Of a stretch of 64,000 nucleotides of DNA, positions 22,921-37,482 are shown piece by piece. The DNA is from Tyto alba (taxonomy: Eukaryota > Chordata > Aves > Strigiformes > Tytonidae). Made by a program: the position numbers and the translations under genes. Location of the stretch: positions 21,677,819 through 21,741,818 of the forward strand of contig NW_024881316.1 of the NCBI RefSeq assembly GCF_018691265.1. Reading direction: 5' to 3'. The notes beneath the pieces are model-generated. The model saw only the letters and a list, made by a program, of their open reading frames with translations, made no database searches and was not told the DNA's origin. Positions within the stretch are counted from its first letter, which is position 1. The number at the start of each line of letters is the position of its first letter.

Positions 22921-25900
22921 CTGTCTGGTTTCACACATTGCATACTGAAATATATGTAATAGCAATCATGTCCCACAAAGGTAAGTTCCTAAACAGTTTT
23001 CTTCTGCCAAGGATCAGTAGATCACCCAGGGAGGTTGTGTTTTCATAGGCAAAACCAACTGTCCTTAACTCAGTACAGGACAGTCAGCAAAGACAAATTA
23101 ATTCTCGTAAGAGTGCTTGGGAATAGAAATCTTAGATTGTGGATGAAGGTATTTCTGATCAGCGGTTTTAAATCCACTAATCGGTAGTTGAAGACCAACC
23201 ACAAACACTCCATGTGCTTTCAAGTATCATTATATGTTTTCACAGAACATGAACCTTTCTGTGAAACAGGCATGTGTACATTATCAATGTTTTTCTTCTC
23301 CTTTCTTTTTCCAGAATAAAATTTCTTTTCTCAAGAGAAAGCTTAGCTTTACTTGGATTTGAAAACTCTATGTTAATGTGCAAAAAGAATATTAAGGGTT
23401 CTTTCACACTGTACAATTTTAAAATATATATTTTTGTATATCATTACTATCAATGTACATCAAGTATCTGTAATTAATTTTTGGTAGCAAATCTTATTTG
23501 TTCTTAATAAAATATGCTTGTCAGCCTAATAATTACATAAAGAAAACTTCCCTCAGTTTTAATAGAATCAGTTGAACACATTAAAAAACTTTACCTTGGT
23601 ACACCTTTTCTTGGTGATTGGCTGATATGAGAGAAAATATCTTAGAGATTCAATGCTCAGCATATATTCGACATGTTGAAAAATCTCTATCTTTGATATG
23701 TGATTTCTCTTGTTTATCTGGTTTAGTATAGATTTGAGAATGTTACAATCAGAAGAAAATCCATACCCCATATTATAAATGTTACTTGCCTTGCTAGAAT
23801 ATATGGCTGTTTCATGATATGATAACTTTCAAGACATTATATTTCAGATTATGCTCCCATTGGCCTTTTGAATTATATTTTGGCCAGATGCTGCATGATT
23901 ACTCTACTCTATGCATGTATGCATGATCAGTGACAGATGGCCATGTTCTAACTTCATCTGAGAAATCACTGGTCTTGAACCACTGTGTGAAGAAATCATA
24001 AATAATGTGATTTTATTAGCATGGGAATTCACACATTTAGGAAAATTACTACCATCTGTGTGCATTAGTGCAGCATCATGCCTTTTAGCCTAGATCTGAT
24101 TCATGCCCTGCCAACTTTGTATAGAAATTGAATTAGTAAGTATTTTTCTGCACAAGATCATGCAGCCAGGCCTCTGTATGTCCATCCAATTGCTGTCCCT
24201 GGAATATCAGAAAGACTTTTTTCATATATATCTATATGCCAGAGGATTCTGATTATGATAGGAAATAGATAAATATGGCAATTCTATCACATGACATATT
24301 CTCCATTTACAAAAAGAGGGTTTGTCTTGAAGCTGACCACCTGACACCAGATCATGCTTGCCATGACTCATTCATTGGGTCTGCAGAACACCATAAAGGA
24401 AAACTTTAGCAGACATACTCTTCTCATACCATAATTGGGAAATCAAAGGCTCCATATGATAAAGCATCTTTTAAAGACTTGGACTCAGCTTCAAGTGTGT
24501 ATATATTTAGGCTTTGATTAGTTCATAGAGGATGGATGTCAATCAGGATTCAAACAGTTGGTTCCTACAATTCAAATCCTTTCAGCTCCCCTCCTCAGCA
24601 TCCTACTATTCCACCTGAATATCTGTTCACAAAACAAAGTTCTATAAATAACCTTTTACAGACTTTACAGACAGATTCACTTGTCTTCATCAGAAATCCA
24701 CAGGAGCTGTAGTATAAGGGATACTTTTCATGTTACTTCTGGGGATACCTCAGGAGGTTCCTGATACCAGCAAGACCATGGTACCTTTTATCCTAGAGAG
24801 TTTATTAGAAATGAAATACAGCAAATTGACATTAAATTTGGTCAAAGGTTATGTGGCTGCTATCAACTTCACTTATTGTGTCAAACTTTCTCCCACCCTC
24901 CTTTAAAATAAAATTATTGAAGGTTTTGATTAAAAAGAATGAGTGTTTAAACCCGTTAAAGACCCAGTCACATCTAGGGCCTTAATTTATCAGTTTTATC
25001 CTACGGAGCTGTCTTAAATGTCACTTGTAGTTTGACAGGAGAATAGACTTCTGAGCTGTGATGACACTTTCCTTGTCTTTTCTCTTTATATGCAATTTCC
25101 ATCTAAGTTGCTGAAAGTAATAATGGAAATACATTTTAATGCAAAATCTTAATTTATCAGTACTATTTCCTAATAATTATTCTTTGTATTCTGTGAGAGC
25201 TGGTGACAGCTCTCCCATCTTCAGTTTAGTGTGTTCTAGTCTTTTGCCTTCAAAACCTGAAATCATCCAGATCTTTTTCCAATACTTTCTGCAGATGTCT
25301 CAAAAAGGAATGAAGGGCAAAGCTGTCTGAACTCAGTCTGTTAAGATGATTTTCATCTGAATTAAAACTTGCTATTGTGAAGTCTAACACTTAGAAGTAA
25401 GTCACTTAGCCAGCACTGCCTGGTATCACTGAAGTATGAGTGCAAAATGAATATTGATACAACAGCTGCAGGCATCCATTTATAATTTCAAGAAAGCTGC
25501 TCTCATTAGATCATCAAGAGGTCAAGACAATACTTTGTTATTTGTGCTCTTAGTACAGAGTGTAAGAATTCTCATGGTGCCTTTTGCAGGGAAAAAAATT
25601 CTCGTAAATCTTCAACAGAAAATATCCACAGTTCATTTGTGCTATCAGTGGCATATACAAGTAGGCAACACATTTTGAAGAAGTACCTAATGGAAAGTGA
25701 TTAAGTTCTTATTTTCTATTGCATACTCCAGAAATTCTGAGAAAATTATCTAACATATAATTGAAGTTATGAAGGTATTTTAGCAGTAGTTTATAGAACT
25801 TGGTATTGACTTATGTATGTTAGTCCTAGATGAAGTACTGTGTAATGCAGTAATTTTTACTACATTTTATAGAAGGAGACTGTTCAGTATTATGTATACA

Positions 25901-28900
25901 AATTAAACACTTGATAAAAAATTTGCTATATTAAATATGCAAATTGAACTTAAGACATGTAACTGAATTAGCCTTGAGAAGTCCTTGGTATTCTGTGATT
26001 TACTTGGGGAGATCTTCAGAGAAATTTAATAGTGCAGAGTTAGCAAAGACATGAAAACTTCTACCCATGAGAACAAAAGTCTTTAACTAAAGTTTGATGA
26101 GAAAAGTATTAATAATTGTCACCGAAGTAGGGTAAAGTGTAACAGGAAACTTGCTGTGCTTTGGTACTATTGATTATGGCCTCCTAGAATGCTTCATTAT
26201 CACCCATGCATTGCTTATAAATGCATTAAAGTTCTGGGACTGATCACTCACTGTTAAAATTGGCAGTTTAATCCCTAAAGGCAGACAGGGTGCAGAGCCT
26301 AGATGTGTGTGGTCCCTTAGTAACATCCCTCTTCTACTTCTTTCCAGATAATTTTGTTACAGACTATAAAGTATCCTATTGATTGAGCTTTGAAAGTTGT
26401 AAATGTGATTTATAAGCTATATTTGATTAAAAGTGTGGCTGCTCTGGGGGACAAAGACATTTCTTCCCCCTTGGTCTAACACTGTGTAAATCACTTAAAT
26501 CCATTGCCTGAGAGAGTACGCCCTTATAAAAGACTAGTAAAAATGGAAAGTTGTGTTGGAAAACCAGGTAGGAGAGTTTTATTTTAACAAGAGTGCAAGG
26601 CAAAATAAGATTCATGGGCATAGGAGAACTAAAACACTGCAAACACTATTCACTGCTAGATAGAGTAATACAGTTTTTCCAGCAATTTTGTAACTACAGC
26701 AGCTTGAAGATAATAAAGTGAAACTTGACAGCAGGTTAAGTAGCTAAGCTGTCACTCCCAGCATTGACTTTTTAATTATACTTTTATTTGATATATACAG
26801 TGCTATGTATCCAGTTTTCCCCCAACAGGAAGGAAGCTTTATCTTCTAAAAAAAATGCAGAATGTACGAAGAATAGTTTTTAGTCAGACAACACATTTTC
26901 CCAGCTTCCTAGAAGAATGTATTTATCTTTCAAATTGTTTACATAGCAAATAAGGTGTTTACAGACTTTGGACTTACATTGCTTTTAAGTTAGAACCAAG
27001 TGAACGTAGAGTGAAGATATGTGATATGTGTTGGTGTCATTACTGCTAATTAAGATGAGTCATTTTGTGAGTGTCCACATGACTTACCTCTTGTGGCTGA
27101 TATCCAGTGCGGTTATACTGTGTAATTTTAAGTGAAAAATGTCCCTCTCTTTATCATCAACCTATAAAATTGGCTAGGAGACCATGCTTGCTCTTCCAAT
27201 TGATCAAACTAACCTTGCAATCCACTGCAAATTTTTTCCTATATTAATCATATTCCTAATGAGACTCATTTAGTGAGAATAATATTTCTAGTCTTTGTAT
27301 TTCAGGGTATGAAGGATTCAGGAAATTAACATTCAACAAGAGTTGAAAAAGCTTGCTTAAAAACTGATTGGGTAACTTGTCCCTAGTTTGCATCAATTTC
27401 TCATTTTAATTTTTTTTTAACATAACATTGATATTAGTTACATCTTTCTTGGACACAAAATATAAATAGCTGTATTGATGTATCAAATAGACAGGAACAG
27501 AAACCATGTGATGAAATTTTAAAGCATGTGACAAATTATTTTTGAATCTTTAAGCATTCATTCCTATACATTCTCTCCACAAACAGGCTTTCATCAAATC
27601 ACTGGCAGCTTTACATACTTCTGACTTCAAACAGTGAAAGAATAAGTGCTTCCATCTTTTGGATCCAATGTGTAATTTACCATAAAAATACTCCATCTGA
27701 ACTGCTGGATGGACAATATTTAGTCAAACACTAGTGCTAGCTTGCAGACAATACATTTTTACTTTGCTTAGATCTATGAACCTTCTAATACGACAAAATG
27801 TACATTAAAATGATTGTGACACTCTTGGGCATGTTCTTTTGCTTTTTTTCCAAAAGTTCTGCATTTAAAGTAGACTCCTATAAAATGTTATATTGAGCTT
27901 TCTCAACAGAAGAGTTTAGAAAATAACAACAGTAATTCTAAAATACTTCTAGTTCTAATTAGTTCATCTATAAAATGTGTGTTTCCTCAAGATACACCTA
28001 TGTTGCAGTCACAGTTAACAACTACTGGCAGCAGGCTAACTGTGTTAGTACTGAATGCAACCCGTGATAATTTACTTTTGGGCATGACTACATATAAATA
28101 TTAAATGTATACAGTTATTTGAATTAAGCCCTCTGTACAAGGTGTAATTATGTGAAAATGAGATCTAGAGATTGGATCAATTTCTTCTCTTCTTAGCTCA
28201 AATCTACCAGCAGCTTTAACCATTGTTGTCAAATTTCTCACCGTAGTTTCAAAAAACTTTTAGTTCTGAAAGGTTTTACTCCTACTGCTCATACGCTGCC
28301 AAGAGTCAGATTTTAATTGATTAAGAATGTATGTTGTAATTTTGTGTATTCATCATACCTTAACATAGCTACATAGGTACTTTTTCCATCACACTGAGCT
28401 CCAAGCCAGCTGTAGTCAATTATAGGCCAGTCAGGTCACTGTCTTACCTGCTAATAAGAATATTCAGTGACTGACCTCCTGGATTATGCCATTCCTATCT
28501 CACTGCAGTGCCAAAACTGCACTCTTATTTATTCTGTTGCCTCAGTAATCTCTTAGTGGATTTGACTTCACTTCACACAGCACTGTGCAGAGCCAGTTTT
28601 CTGAGCAGACCACTGCCAATCAGAAATGGGACAGCAGTTAATCCAGTTCTTTCCTTCTCTGCCTCATTTTTTACTTGCACGCACAGTGTAACTCCAGGAA
28701 GCAATAAAATTTTAAAATCCTTAAACCTGAGGGGTTTTTAGAAGTATTGTCCCAGTATCCTCTTATATGCTTTCTTGCTTGCCTGCCTGGATATCTTTGT
28801 CATCACTGGCCACTGGTAGAAAGGATTCATCAACTGTATTGTACTCTGAAGGCATAAAAAAGAAGTAGTATTTTTAATAAGAGTATTAAGACACTAAATA

Positions 28901-29719
28901 AATTCAGGAAATATGAAGGTATTCAGTCTTAAATCACCATGAGCCTACTTTTCATAGGCATTATAACTCAAAAAAAAAAAAAGTGGGAGTAAAGATATTT
29001 ATTTGCCTATCTGTCTATACATACTTTCTTTTCAAATCTGAAAACACAGAAACTGTAAATGTAACTTAACTGTAACAGTGCGAGACATTAAACACTACAT
29101 CAGGAGATGTTAGGTTTTGACTGTTAAGATCTAGACTGGAGACCTCAGTGATGGAAATTTCTCTTCTGTTGAACAATCTGAGGGAAGACAATTGTAAGAC
29201 AACTGTATAGAAAATTATAGAAAGAGAATGAGAGACAAGTTCGGTACAAAATTTAAAAACCAGACTGAAACCCATAAAATATTGAAATAAATTCTAAATT
29301 GTTATTCCTTAAATATAAATAACTCACTTGAGGGTAGATTATATTACATACTACATGTGTCTATGCAGTTCTTTAAAGCTGGAGTCAATCTTGTATTGTG
29401 TGTCCTCGGAGACAGCTGGACATGAATCTGTTTTTGCCCCAAAGCAGAAAATATGTATTGATGTCATGCTGTTCATGAACTTTGTTGAAAGCATAATTTT
29501 CAAAGAGCTCAATTTTGTTAATATGTTAAGTGCAGTGTCATCAATGACGTTATAATTGTCATTAAGTCCTTTTCTAATACTCTTTCTTTGGGAACCCTAT
29601 AAAACTATGTGTTTAAATCAGGATATAAAAGTGTCTGAGGCTGAACTGACAGGGTAGAGACTAAATGGACCCAGACAACTAAGCACATCTAGTGCAGATA
29701 TGTATTTAATGCTAACGAA

Positions 29720-30130
29720 TGATAGGCGTCCCTGCCCACAGTGGAGGAGACGGGACTGCCTGGGAGAGAAGCCAGGCAGATCAGGGTAAAGGTTCCTCAC
29801 CTGATGTCCCTGCCCCTTGGTGGCAGCAGTGGTGGTGGCAGTTGTGGTGGTGAAGAGGCGATCCAGTGTGGAAGGGGATCGGGAAGATCGGGGCAGCACT
29901 CCCAGCCACGCGGGCCGTGCTGGGCCGGAGGCCATTTGAGCCTGCAGGAGCTCCAGCTGCCTCATGCGGAGCCTCAGCAACCACAGCTCCGGTCAGTCAT
30001 AGGAGCAGAGAGGAGGTATGCAGTTCTGATTGGCCCAAGTTCCAGTGCTGCCTGGCCATTGGCTGCCACTGTGCAGGTTCTCCCCACCTGCTGCTCTGGA
30101 AGATTCTCCACAGTCAGCTAAGTGCCACCA
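29720..30130 (-). promoter_or_regulatory. GC-rich, CpG-bearing island with two CCAAT boxes; possible promoter and first exon on the - strand
   Basis: About 400 bp that stand out from AT-rich surroundings, with about a dozen CpG between 29724 and 29995. On the - strand two CCAAT words (30058-30062 and 30029-30033) lie 29 bp apart, a common NF-Y arrangement. Downstream of them on that strand an open frame runs from 29980 (ATG context 'cgcatgaggcagctgg') to 29618. A splice-donor-like CAG|GTGAGG lies at about 29794-29802. A + strand frame (29741-30121) is also open. The translated products are low in recognisable motif. It could be a lncRNA or alternative promoter, a retrocopy, or the rest of an LTR: 'ggtttaataagcc' near 30170 reads ATTAAA on the - strand. 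I cannot choose between these. Confidence 0.45.
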
Positions 30131-30134
30131 TTAG

Positions 30135-33100
30135 CACATAGTGACAGAGGGGTCGCCTGAAGATAAACAAGGTTTAATAAGCCCTGTGCCACAGTAAATA
30201 GAGAGTTAAACTCAAAGCCCGAGGCTAAGAATTGAATTTTTATTATTGTCCAGACAGCAGTGTGTTGTGTTTGAGCTTGTTGGGTCATTCCTGAAGGTGC
30301 AGGTTTCCTAACTGCCTTAATGTGCGTGACTGACTACTCTTCATGAGCATAAAGACTTGAATAGGAATACTGCATTTCCCCTATAAAATGAAGGCATTTT
30401 TTTTTAAGAGGATTATTAGGCAATTGGCTTTTGTTTTATGGCACTGGAATGGCAAACTCATACGTAAGTGTTAATTGTTGCATTTCATTGGATTTTGTTT
30501 AGCTAGGTTCTGCATGTATTTCATATTGACATTATCAGGATTCTTTTAACAGTAATAATAATAAAACAGGAAATTTGATAATGAGCCCTCATTTCACTGA
30601 AGCTGCAACATCACCCTAAGGCAACAAAACCAGCATTTTCTTCATTATTACTTTAATCTAACACTCAGAATTCTGAATAGAAACAGAGATACAGAAAAAA
30701 AAGATACTTTTCCTCAGATGCTCTTTAAAGACATGAGCTGTACATTGCATAAAAAGGTGCTGAACATGCCTGAGGGTCATGTAAGGACAGCTCTTACATT
30801 TCTGATTGTTTGCTTAAACACTGAAGTTTTTAATTTATAGAAAAATAAATAGGACAATCTACAAGTGCCTTGTAACTATTTTATATAACCAGATTATTAA
30901 TTGTCACCTAACTTTTAAAATCACTTTTCCCAGTTACTCTGCTGTTTCTTTTTGTTGGTGCTTTAATGCAGGCTGCCAAATACAGCAGGCTTCGTTTATC
31001 CCATGGTGATGTAGTTGCTGCTGCATTCTCACTTCTGGGAAATTCTGACTAATTGTGAGTGCCGATCTTCATGTGGTAGTAAAGCCTAAACAAAACAGAG
31101 GTCTTTCAACTCCTGTGGACCATTGTTCTTTTTCCAGTGGTTGTGCCATTTTTCCCTCCATGGGCATAGGAGACTTTCATGTCTTCTGCTTTTTCATAGG
31201 CAATAGAGGTTTTGCTAGGTTTTTTTTTTCATTTCCATGATCAAAGCATGCTGCCATTATACGTGGTCTGCAGCAGTTGCAATGTAACAGTCTTGTGTTT
31301 GTTCTGAGTTAATAATAAAGATTAAATAGCTTGTGAGCAGCCACCCATAGTTCATATATTTCAGAACACAGTCTTTTTAAGGTAAAGGTAACTTAGGGGA
31401 CCTAAGCCTTGTTTCAGATCATTTTGCAACCTGCCTTACTGGAGACTCAGTACATGATTTCCTCAAGACTAGGTGCATGCTTCAGAAGTACCAGAAAGAT
31501 CTGAACATACCAGAACCAATCCTAGTAGACCTAGATACCTGCAAAGTGAAAAAAGCAAACTCTCATTTTCTCCACAATAACATCCATTACTAACAACATC
31601 TCAGATTTTGGATATCCTAAACTATTTGCTTAAGCAGCTGTGCCTGTCACTGGATTTGATAGCAGTATATTTAGCTACCTCAGCCATGTATCATCTATTG
31701 CAGGGCTTTTTTCATCATTTTGTCAGCAAATTACAGCCTGTCAAAAGGATTTAAATGTCTGTTAAGTGGATGTAGTATACTCAGTTTATATTTGCATTTG
31801 GCTTTATCAAACCTCACAGTCCCACATTTCAAACTTACGGTTATTTTATATCTCATTACTCATGGAAACACCTATATGAAAGAAGTGCATAACAAACATG
31901 GATAGTTGAATCTCCTCCCATATCTCATAAAGTTTCTCTGAAATGGCATCTTATAAATAAACCAAAGTTAGCTGTGTGTCACTTCATAAATTAACCTGTC
32001 CCCTCACCAGCATTTCCAAATGACTTTCAGGTAAGGAGAGCACCTACTATAATACTGTATGTCTGCAGAGAATTTTCACTCTTCCTAGACAGGTACATTT
32101 TAGAAAATGTCCTGGACAGTTGGGAATATATGTTTGAAGAATAAAATACAGGTCTAACACTAATGAAAGGATCTCCAGTGCAAAATCTGGATGCATTAGG
32201 TTATATCATCACATGGCTGAAAGACTTGATGTTTCTGACAAAATTGCAGCTTGTTCTTTTAAGACTCAGGCCCATCAAATGAACATTGGGCATAGGCAAT
32301 TATTTAGTTTAGATACTTTGGGGAATGTGATACAGTCATCTTTTTTAATGTCCTCTCATCAAATGGATTCCTATTTCCTTGTTTTGATGATACAAGGCTT
32401 GGTACACTTTTGTTTTAGTCACCATGTAGATAATTTTTTTTTTGGTCAGAGTTACTATTAAAAAACCCTACTGAAGTAGATCATCAGCAATAGAATATGT
32501 ACACACAGCCACTCAAGGAGGGAACTACCTCTTATCTCCCAGTAAACAATGAACTTTGAAATATCTCATAGCTATATTTTGTGATGTGCCTTCTGTTCCT
32601 ACTACTTAGTAGTGAAAACTGTGCAGAGGAGGAACTGCCCCAACTGCTGTTAGTAAATAGAAAAGTCTCTGAATTTAATGCTTTGAATCTCTCATGAACA
32701 AGAGAAAAATACTATCATGCACAGAACATCTCAAACCCCACTGGCTGTCTTAAGGCACCTCAGTGTTTGTCATCACTTGCATATATTTCTTATATAAATT
32801 GACATATTATTTTCACTATTATATCTTTTTCTTATGGTATCCTAATGAATCACAAACTGATAGAAGTAAGTATATATGAAGTATCCATTAAATAAATCCT
32901 CTAAATGAATGACAGAATGACAGAATCAGTTGTTGTCTTTGGCTTTTGAATATTATTTTATACTATTTCCACTTGTTTTTAGTGTTCTGTATCATCAGTT
33001 CTTCTTGATAATGTAATTTTTATTTATTTGTGGGGATAAAGTATATTTTATCTACCACAATGCTGAACGTCTCAAAAAAAGTAAAATTTCTGTTTATACA

Positions 33101-34069
33101 GATTCTACAGCTTGCATACTTAGGCATTAGGTTCCATTTCAGGGGATCTATCCATAATATTAAGACAGTAATGAAGCAATAATATATACTCATCTTCAGG
33201 AATAAATGCAGGTTTTGTTCTGTCATGTAAGTTGACCCAAACGTCTTGGACAAAAAAGCAGAAAAAATAAAGATAAAATCTCTTAGGAATGTTGTAGCAG
33301 AGTCTTAAATGTGCCTTCACTAGCCTTTAGCAATCTGTGAGCTAAACAGCTAATTCCAGTCCTAACAGCTACTTCTTTGGCACCATCATATACTTAGATG
33401 ACAGAAATATGGACTTCACTGTTAATTGTAACTTTACAGTACTTAGAGGATTTCTTTTAAAATGGAGATAAAAGAAATTGTGAAGATATTTAAGAAACAG
33501 AACATCCTCAAAAGTTTTTCATCCTTTGCAATAACAGGATAATTTTTAGGATTGAGGAGTCTTATGATACAAAACTATAAGATCCCTGCTTCTCTTCTCC
33601 AAATAAGCAGAGCGCTTATAACAGGTGCACCATCGGTACAATCATCCTCACTGAATTACTGACAGTAGCATTCAGAGCATTTATCTTTAGAAAATGACAA
33701 ATCTGCCTCCAAGCTAACTGATGGTTTTAAAATTACTCATAATACAATTTTTTATGGTGTGGTACTGACATTGAATCAGAAATGGATAACACTACCAAGT
33801 CTTTTTATGTAGATTGTTGAAAGCTCACAATCTCACAGTGATCTCCTCACCTCTGTAGAAAGGCCCCAGTGCCATATTTACACGGTTAACTGGTGTGCAG
33901 GAGCAGCTTGAGATTGGGCAGCTCTTGGTCCTGTGAGTGTATGATATCGAGAGCTCTACCTCCCTGCAGCATGAATGGGTGACATTGTCCAGGTTACTTC
34001 CCAGCTGTCTCATATATAGCATGGAAACATCCACTGTCAGTGCATCTCTTAATAGTTCTCACTCAAGTG
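30135..34069. other. Unannotated intronic stretch
   Basis: AT-rich intron with no recognised gene. A pair of overlapping - strand frames at 33020-33320 has no domain I recognise. No mobile-element end was seen. Confidence 0.55.
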
Positions 34070-34133
34070 ATGAATGTTGGACTAGGTGATCTTTAAAGGT
34101 TCCTTCCAACCCCAAACATTCTGTGATTCTAAG
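34070..34133 (+). mobile_element. CR1 LINE 3' tail, short fragment
   Basis: 'gttggactaggtgatcttta', 'aaggttccttccaaccccaa' and 'acattctgtgattct' match the CR1 3' terminus. The 230 bp upstream (33835-34069) is somewhat GC-richer and may belong to the same insertion, but I cannot match it. Confidence 0.88.
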
Positions 34134-37100
34134 TGTGGATGATAAAGATTTTTTTTGAGACATAAAGGTCAATTAGGTTTAGAAAGTCAGTCTGTGAATA
34201 TTAATTTTCTTGTTTTCCTTTCAGTCTGTACAGTTAAATTCTAGCATTCTAGTAACATCTTTTAGACATGAATCAGACTTTACATGGTCAAAATTTTAGT
34301 TTTTTACATTTAACCAAGTGCTGAACAACTGAAACTGGGTTCTAAGGAAATGTGAAGTAATGCCCTACTGATACCATGATACAATATCTTGCCTTTAGTA
34401 GTGCAGTAGAGATAAAGAAACAGAAATATTCTCTGACAAATTTTATCAGACCGAATTTCAGTGGTCCTTTTACACCAATATTCAATGTCATACCTATAGA
34501 GGCTGGAGTTCCATATCAGCTGTTCCATAAATATGACAAAAACTTGCTCACACAAGGTGGTGTTGCTAAAAATTCTCTGTGAAACACAAAATCCTGAACA
34601 AAAAGTATTGCAATTTGCTCCTGTTATTTTATGCAACAGCAGTACCATTTTGATTAACTGAAATACAACCACCACAAACCTCTTATCATACTTGAGAGTT
34701 ATTTATTTTTTTTATGAAAAATTCTGAAAAGCATCATACCAAAATACCATATGCAGGAGAAAGGTATAATGCTCAAAAAACTGAGTTTAGCAATGATAGT
34801 CATTGTATTATACTAATATAAAATATAATCTAATGTAGACTGCATGAGTTAAATGAGAACAGGAAACAAAGACCACAGAAGCTTCTGCCATGTGTGCTGG
34901 TGGTTTATTATTAATATTTTGGGCTAATTAGGCTATCGAGGGTGTTCTGGTCCTTTAGAAATCTGTGTTTTCCACATGCCTGCCCCGAGGCAGTACTCAT
35001 TTCATGATTTGTGTAAGAGCTAACAAAGTTTAAAACTGTGAAGTGTTTTGTTTTCTAAAAAGCTGAATGCTTATTTAGCTTTTAGAAGCACAAATTTGAA
35101 TGCATGAAGCAAAAGGCTTATTTTTAGAGATTTTTTCAGAGGCTTGGTAAAATGTGAGTCTACTGTCTAATTTTTCACCTAATTTAGGATATTATTGTAA
35201 TCCATGGTGATAAAAATTGATTCTATAGTGATCTCATTAGTAAGATGATTTAAGCTAACAAGTTTTACTGTGCACTGAAATGTATTGAAAGGATTAATAA
35301 TTCACATGATTAGAAGATCTTAACTGATGAGCAGCTGAAGTGTAACATTTTAAGCTACTACATATAATTCATAAATGAACATGAGTACAGTGTCAGCATT
35401 TTTACTATTTCCAAAATTGTAGCTCATTTAGAGAGAGATTTTTTCTGCTTTCATTTTCAAATTAACAAGTTCTTCTTGATCTGTTGTATGCCCTCTGATG
35501 TTCTTTTTCAGATAAGTTAGTTGAACTTTGATTCTTTCATTAGATAGTAGTATTTGCGAGAAGAAAAAAGATCCAACAAATTGAGGCATGAATAAAATTT
35601 ACGTTTACAGATACAGAAATGAGGGGTAGACATGTCTGTGTGAAAATGAGGGTTTTGAACAGGAATTTCTCCCATGACAACAGAATGCATACTGTGTGAG
35701 AAATAATTGAGGGCTCAGAGTTTCCTGAGCTCTCCCTGTAAATTTGTGCAGGTAGAAGCTAGTTTCTTAACAGAAGATACTCTTTTATTTCTTTTGACAT
35801 TAGGAATGGTAGTTTGTTATATGTTTATTATGCCTATATACTCTTTAGTCATCAAGACATTTTTATTTGTAATCTGCAACAGTAGAATCATTTGCTTTCT
35901 CTCATTATTCTCAGCAAAATTATTCAGCATTCTGTGCTGAAACCTGTAATAGATTTTCTTAGTTTTCAGATTCTGAAGATAAATATGAAGTTCTTTGGGA
36001 AAAAAAAAAAAAAAATCAGTTCTGGAACTGATTTCTTGGGTTGTAATGCGGAACTGCTAGCAGAATGTCCAATGAACTTTTTTCATGGAATTCATGTTTT
36101 CCCAGAGCTTTTAGGTGTTTTGTCTTTTTTAAGACATTGTATGCTCTGAGGGGAAAGAAACCCTCAGCCTAGTTGAAATCATTGATGATTCTTCTGCCTT
36201 TGTTCTTCACGTAGTATAATTAAGCAGTGGGATATTTTTTTATTTTTTTTTTTTTTGGTAGGATATTGTGGATCCTAGAAATTACATGGACTCAAAAAGA
36301 AAAATATATAAATTCATGAGATAAAGATTCATTAAAAGATATTAAATGAAAAGGCAAAATCTTTGGCTCATAAAGTCCACGAGGTGCAAATTGTTGGAGG
36401 CTGGAAGAGTATTTTTCAGAAGCATCGCTGTATACTTGCCATGTTCCTATCTTCCCCTATGGTATTCTCTCTTAGCCCCTATCATAAAGAGAATCCTGGG
36501 CTAAGCTATAGTTGGACTACCCAATCTTATGACACCAGGATTTTACTTGTATAACAACTCAGTTTGTATGCAAGTTTTGTCTGTGTTACAGCTTGTCTAT
36601 TTCTAGAAGCAAAAATGAGTGGGATGGTTTTAAGAGTCTCTTTGTGAGTGTATCTGCCCCAGATGCAAATCCTAGTTGAAGGGGTTAGTACTTGAGAACA
36701 GACTCACCACCTTGACATTTATGACCCCAGATCTCTCATATCTGAAAATATGTTATCCAAGATCCCTCCTTCATATCTGCCCCTTTGAAAATCTCCTTTC
36801 TGATGTTTCTCTTAGTACAGCTTTAATCCATGACCTGCACCAACTGTTGCTCTTGTCTCTTCCCTGCCCCTCTAGGAAAACAGGATTGCTGCTCTAATTG
36901 AAGAGAAAAAATTACTGATTATTTTTTTTTGTTGATCCATCAGGAGTTTGGGTTTTGTCTCCTTGAAACATAAATATAGGCAAAGAAGAATCAACCTCTT
37001 TGACTCCAGATACCTCCTTAAGCAAATATGTGAATCTAATTAAAGACGAGGCAGTACATTTTTACAGTAGCAGTATCTGTTTAGTTGCCACACTTTCTGT

Positions 37101-37451
37101 TCTATGTCAGGGTAGTATGTCATAGTAGTAGATATATTAATTTATTACCAAGGAATAAAAATGGAGGTCACATAGCTCTTCATATAAATTAAAATTTCCC
37201 ATGGATTAGGAATCAAATATATCAGTTTGTAAGACTGATAGCTTGGCCAACCACCTGTGTCTGTGCTCATGATACTATTTTCTCTCTCTTGATCCTCCTC
37301 TACATTGAAACATTTTTAAACAAGTGTAACAAAGCCAACATTGTAACTAAGCAAGACCACTGCTGTATGCTCTTAGTAATGTCAACATGATTTACAAATT
37401 CATTTCATGTTTGAATATAATTTTGAAAATGTTTTACTGTTGAAATACTTT
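34134..37451. other. Unannotated intronic stretch
   Basis: AT-rich, with a 16-A run at 36000-36015 and a T-rich run at 36235-36256. No gene or element recognised. The 121-codon - strand frame at 34310-34675 has no supported identity. Confidence 0.55.
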
Positions 37452-37482
37452 TGTCATGGTTTGAGCTCAACCCAGGACAACT
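37452..37482 (-). mobile_element. LTR terminal fragment (possible)
   Basis: The first 18 bases are identical to the start of the LTR at 16083 ('tgtcatggtttgagctca'), followed by 'acccaggacaac', which is also LTR-terminus-like. The match to 16083 then ends, and no partner end or target duplication was found. Either a short remnant of an antisense LTR or a different LTR family whose far end I cannot place. Confidence 0.45.

Larger units (their letters stand above)
20231..29719. other. Unannotated intronic stretch
   Basis: About 9.5 kb of AT-rich DNA. Apart from the duplicated unit (21317 and 22799) and a MIR-like patch near 22600, no element or gene was recognised. Open frames here are below about 85 codons and show no conserved motif. 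Confidence 0.55.

Noticed and set aside
33020..33320. Overlapping - strand frames considered as a transposase or exon remnant
   Set aside because: I could not match them to any transposase signature, and there are no terminal repeats or clean splice sites.
34310..34675. 121-codon - strand frame as retroviral remnant
   Set aside because: No retroviral motif and no LTR nearby. Overlaps another open frame on the opposite strand.
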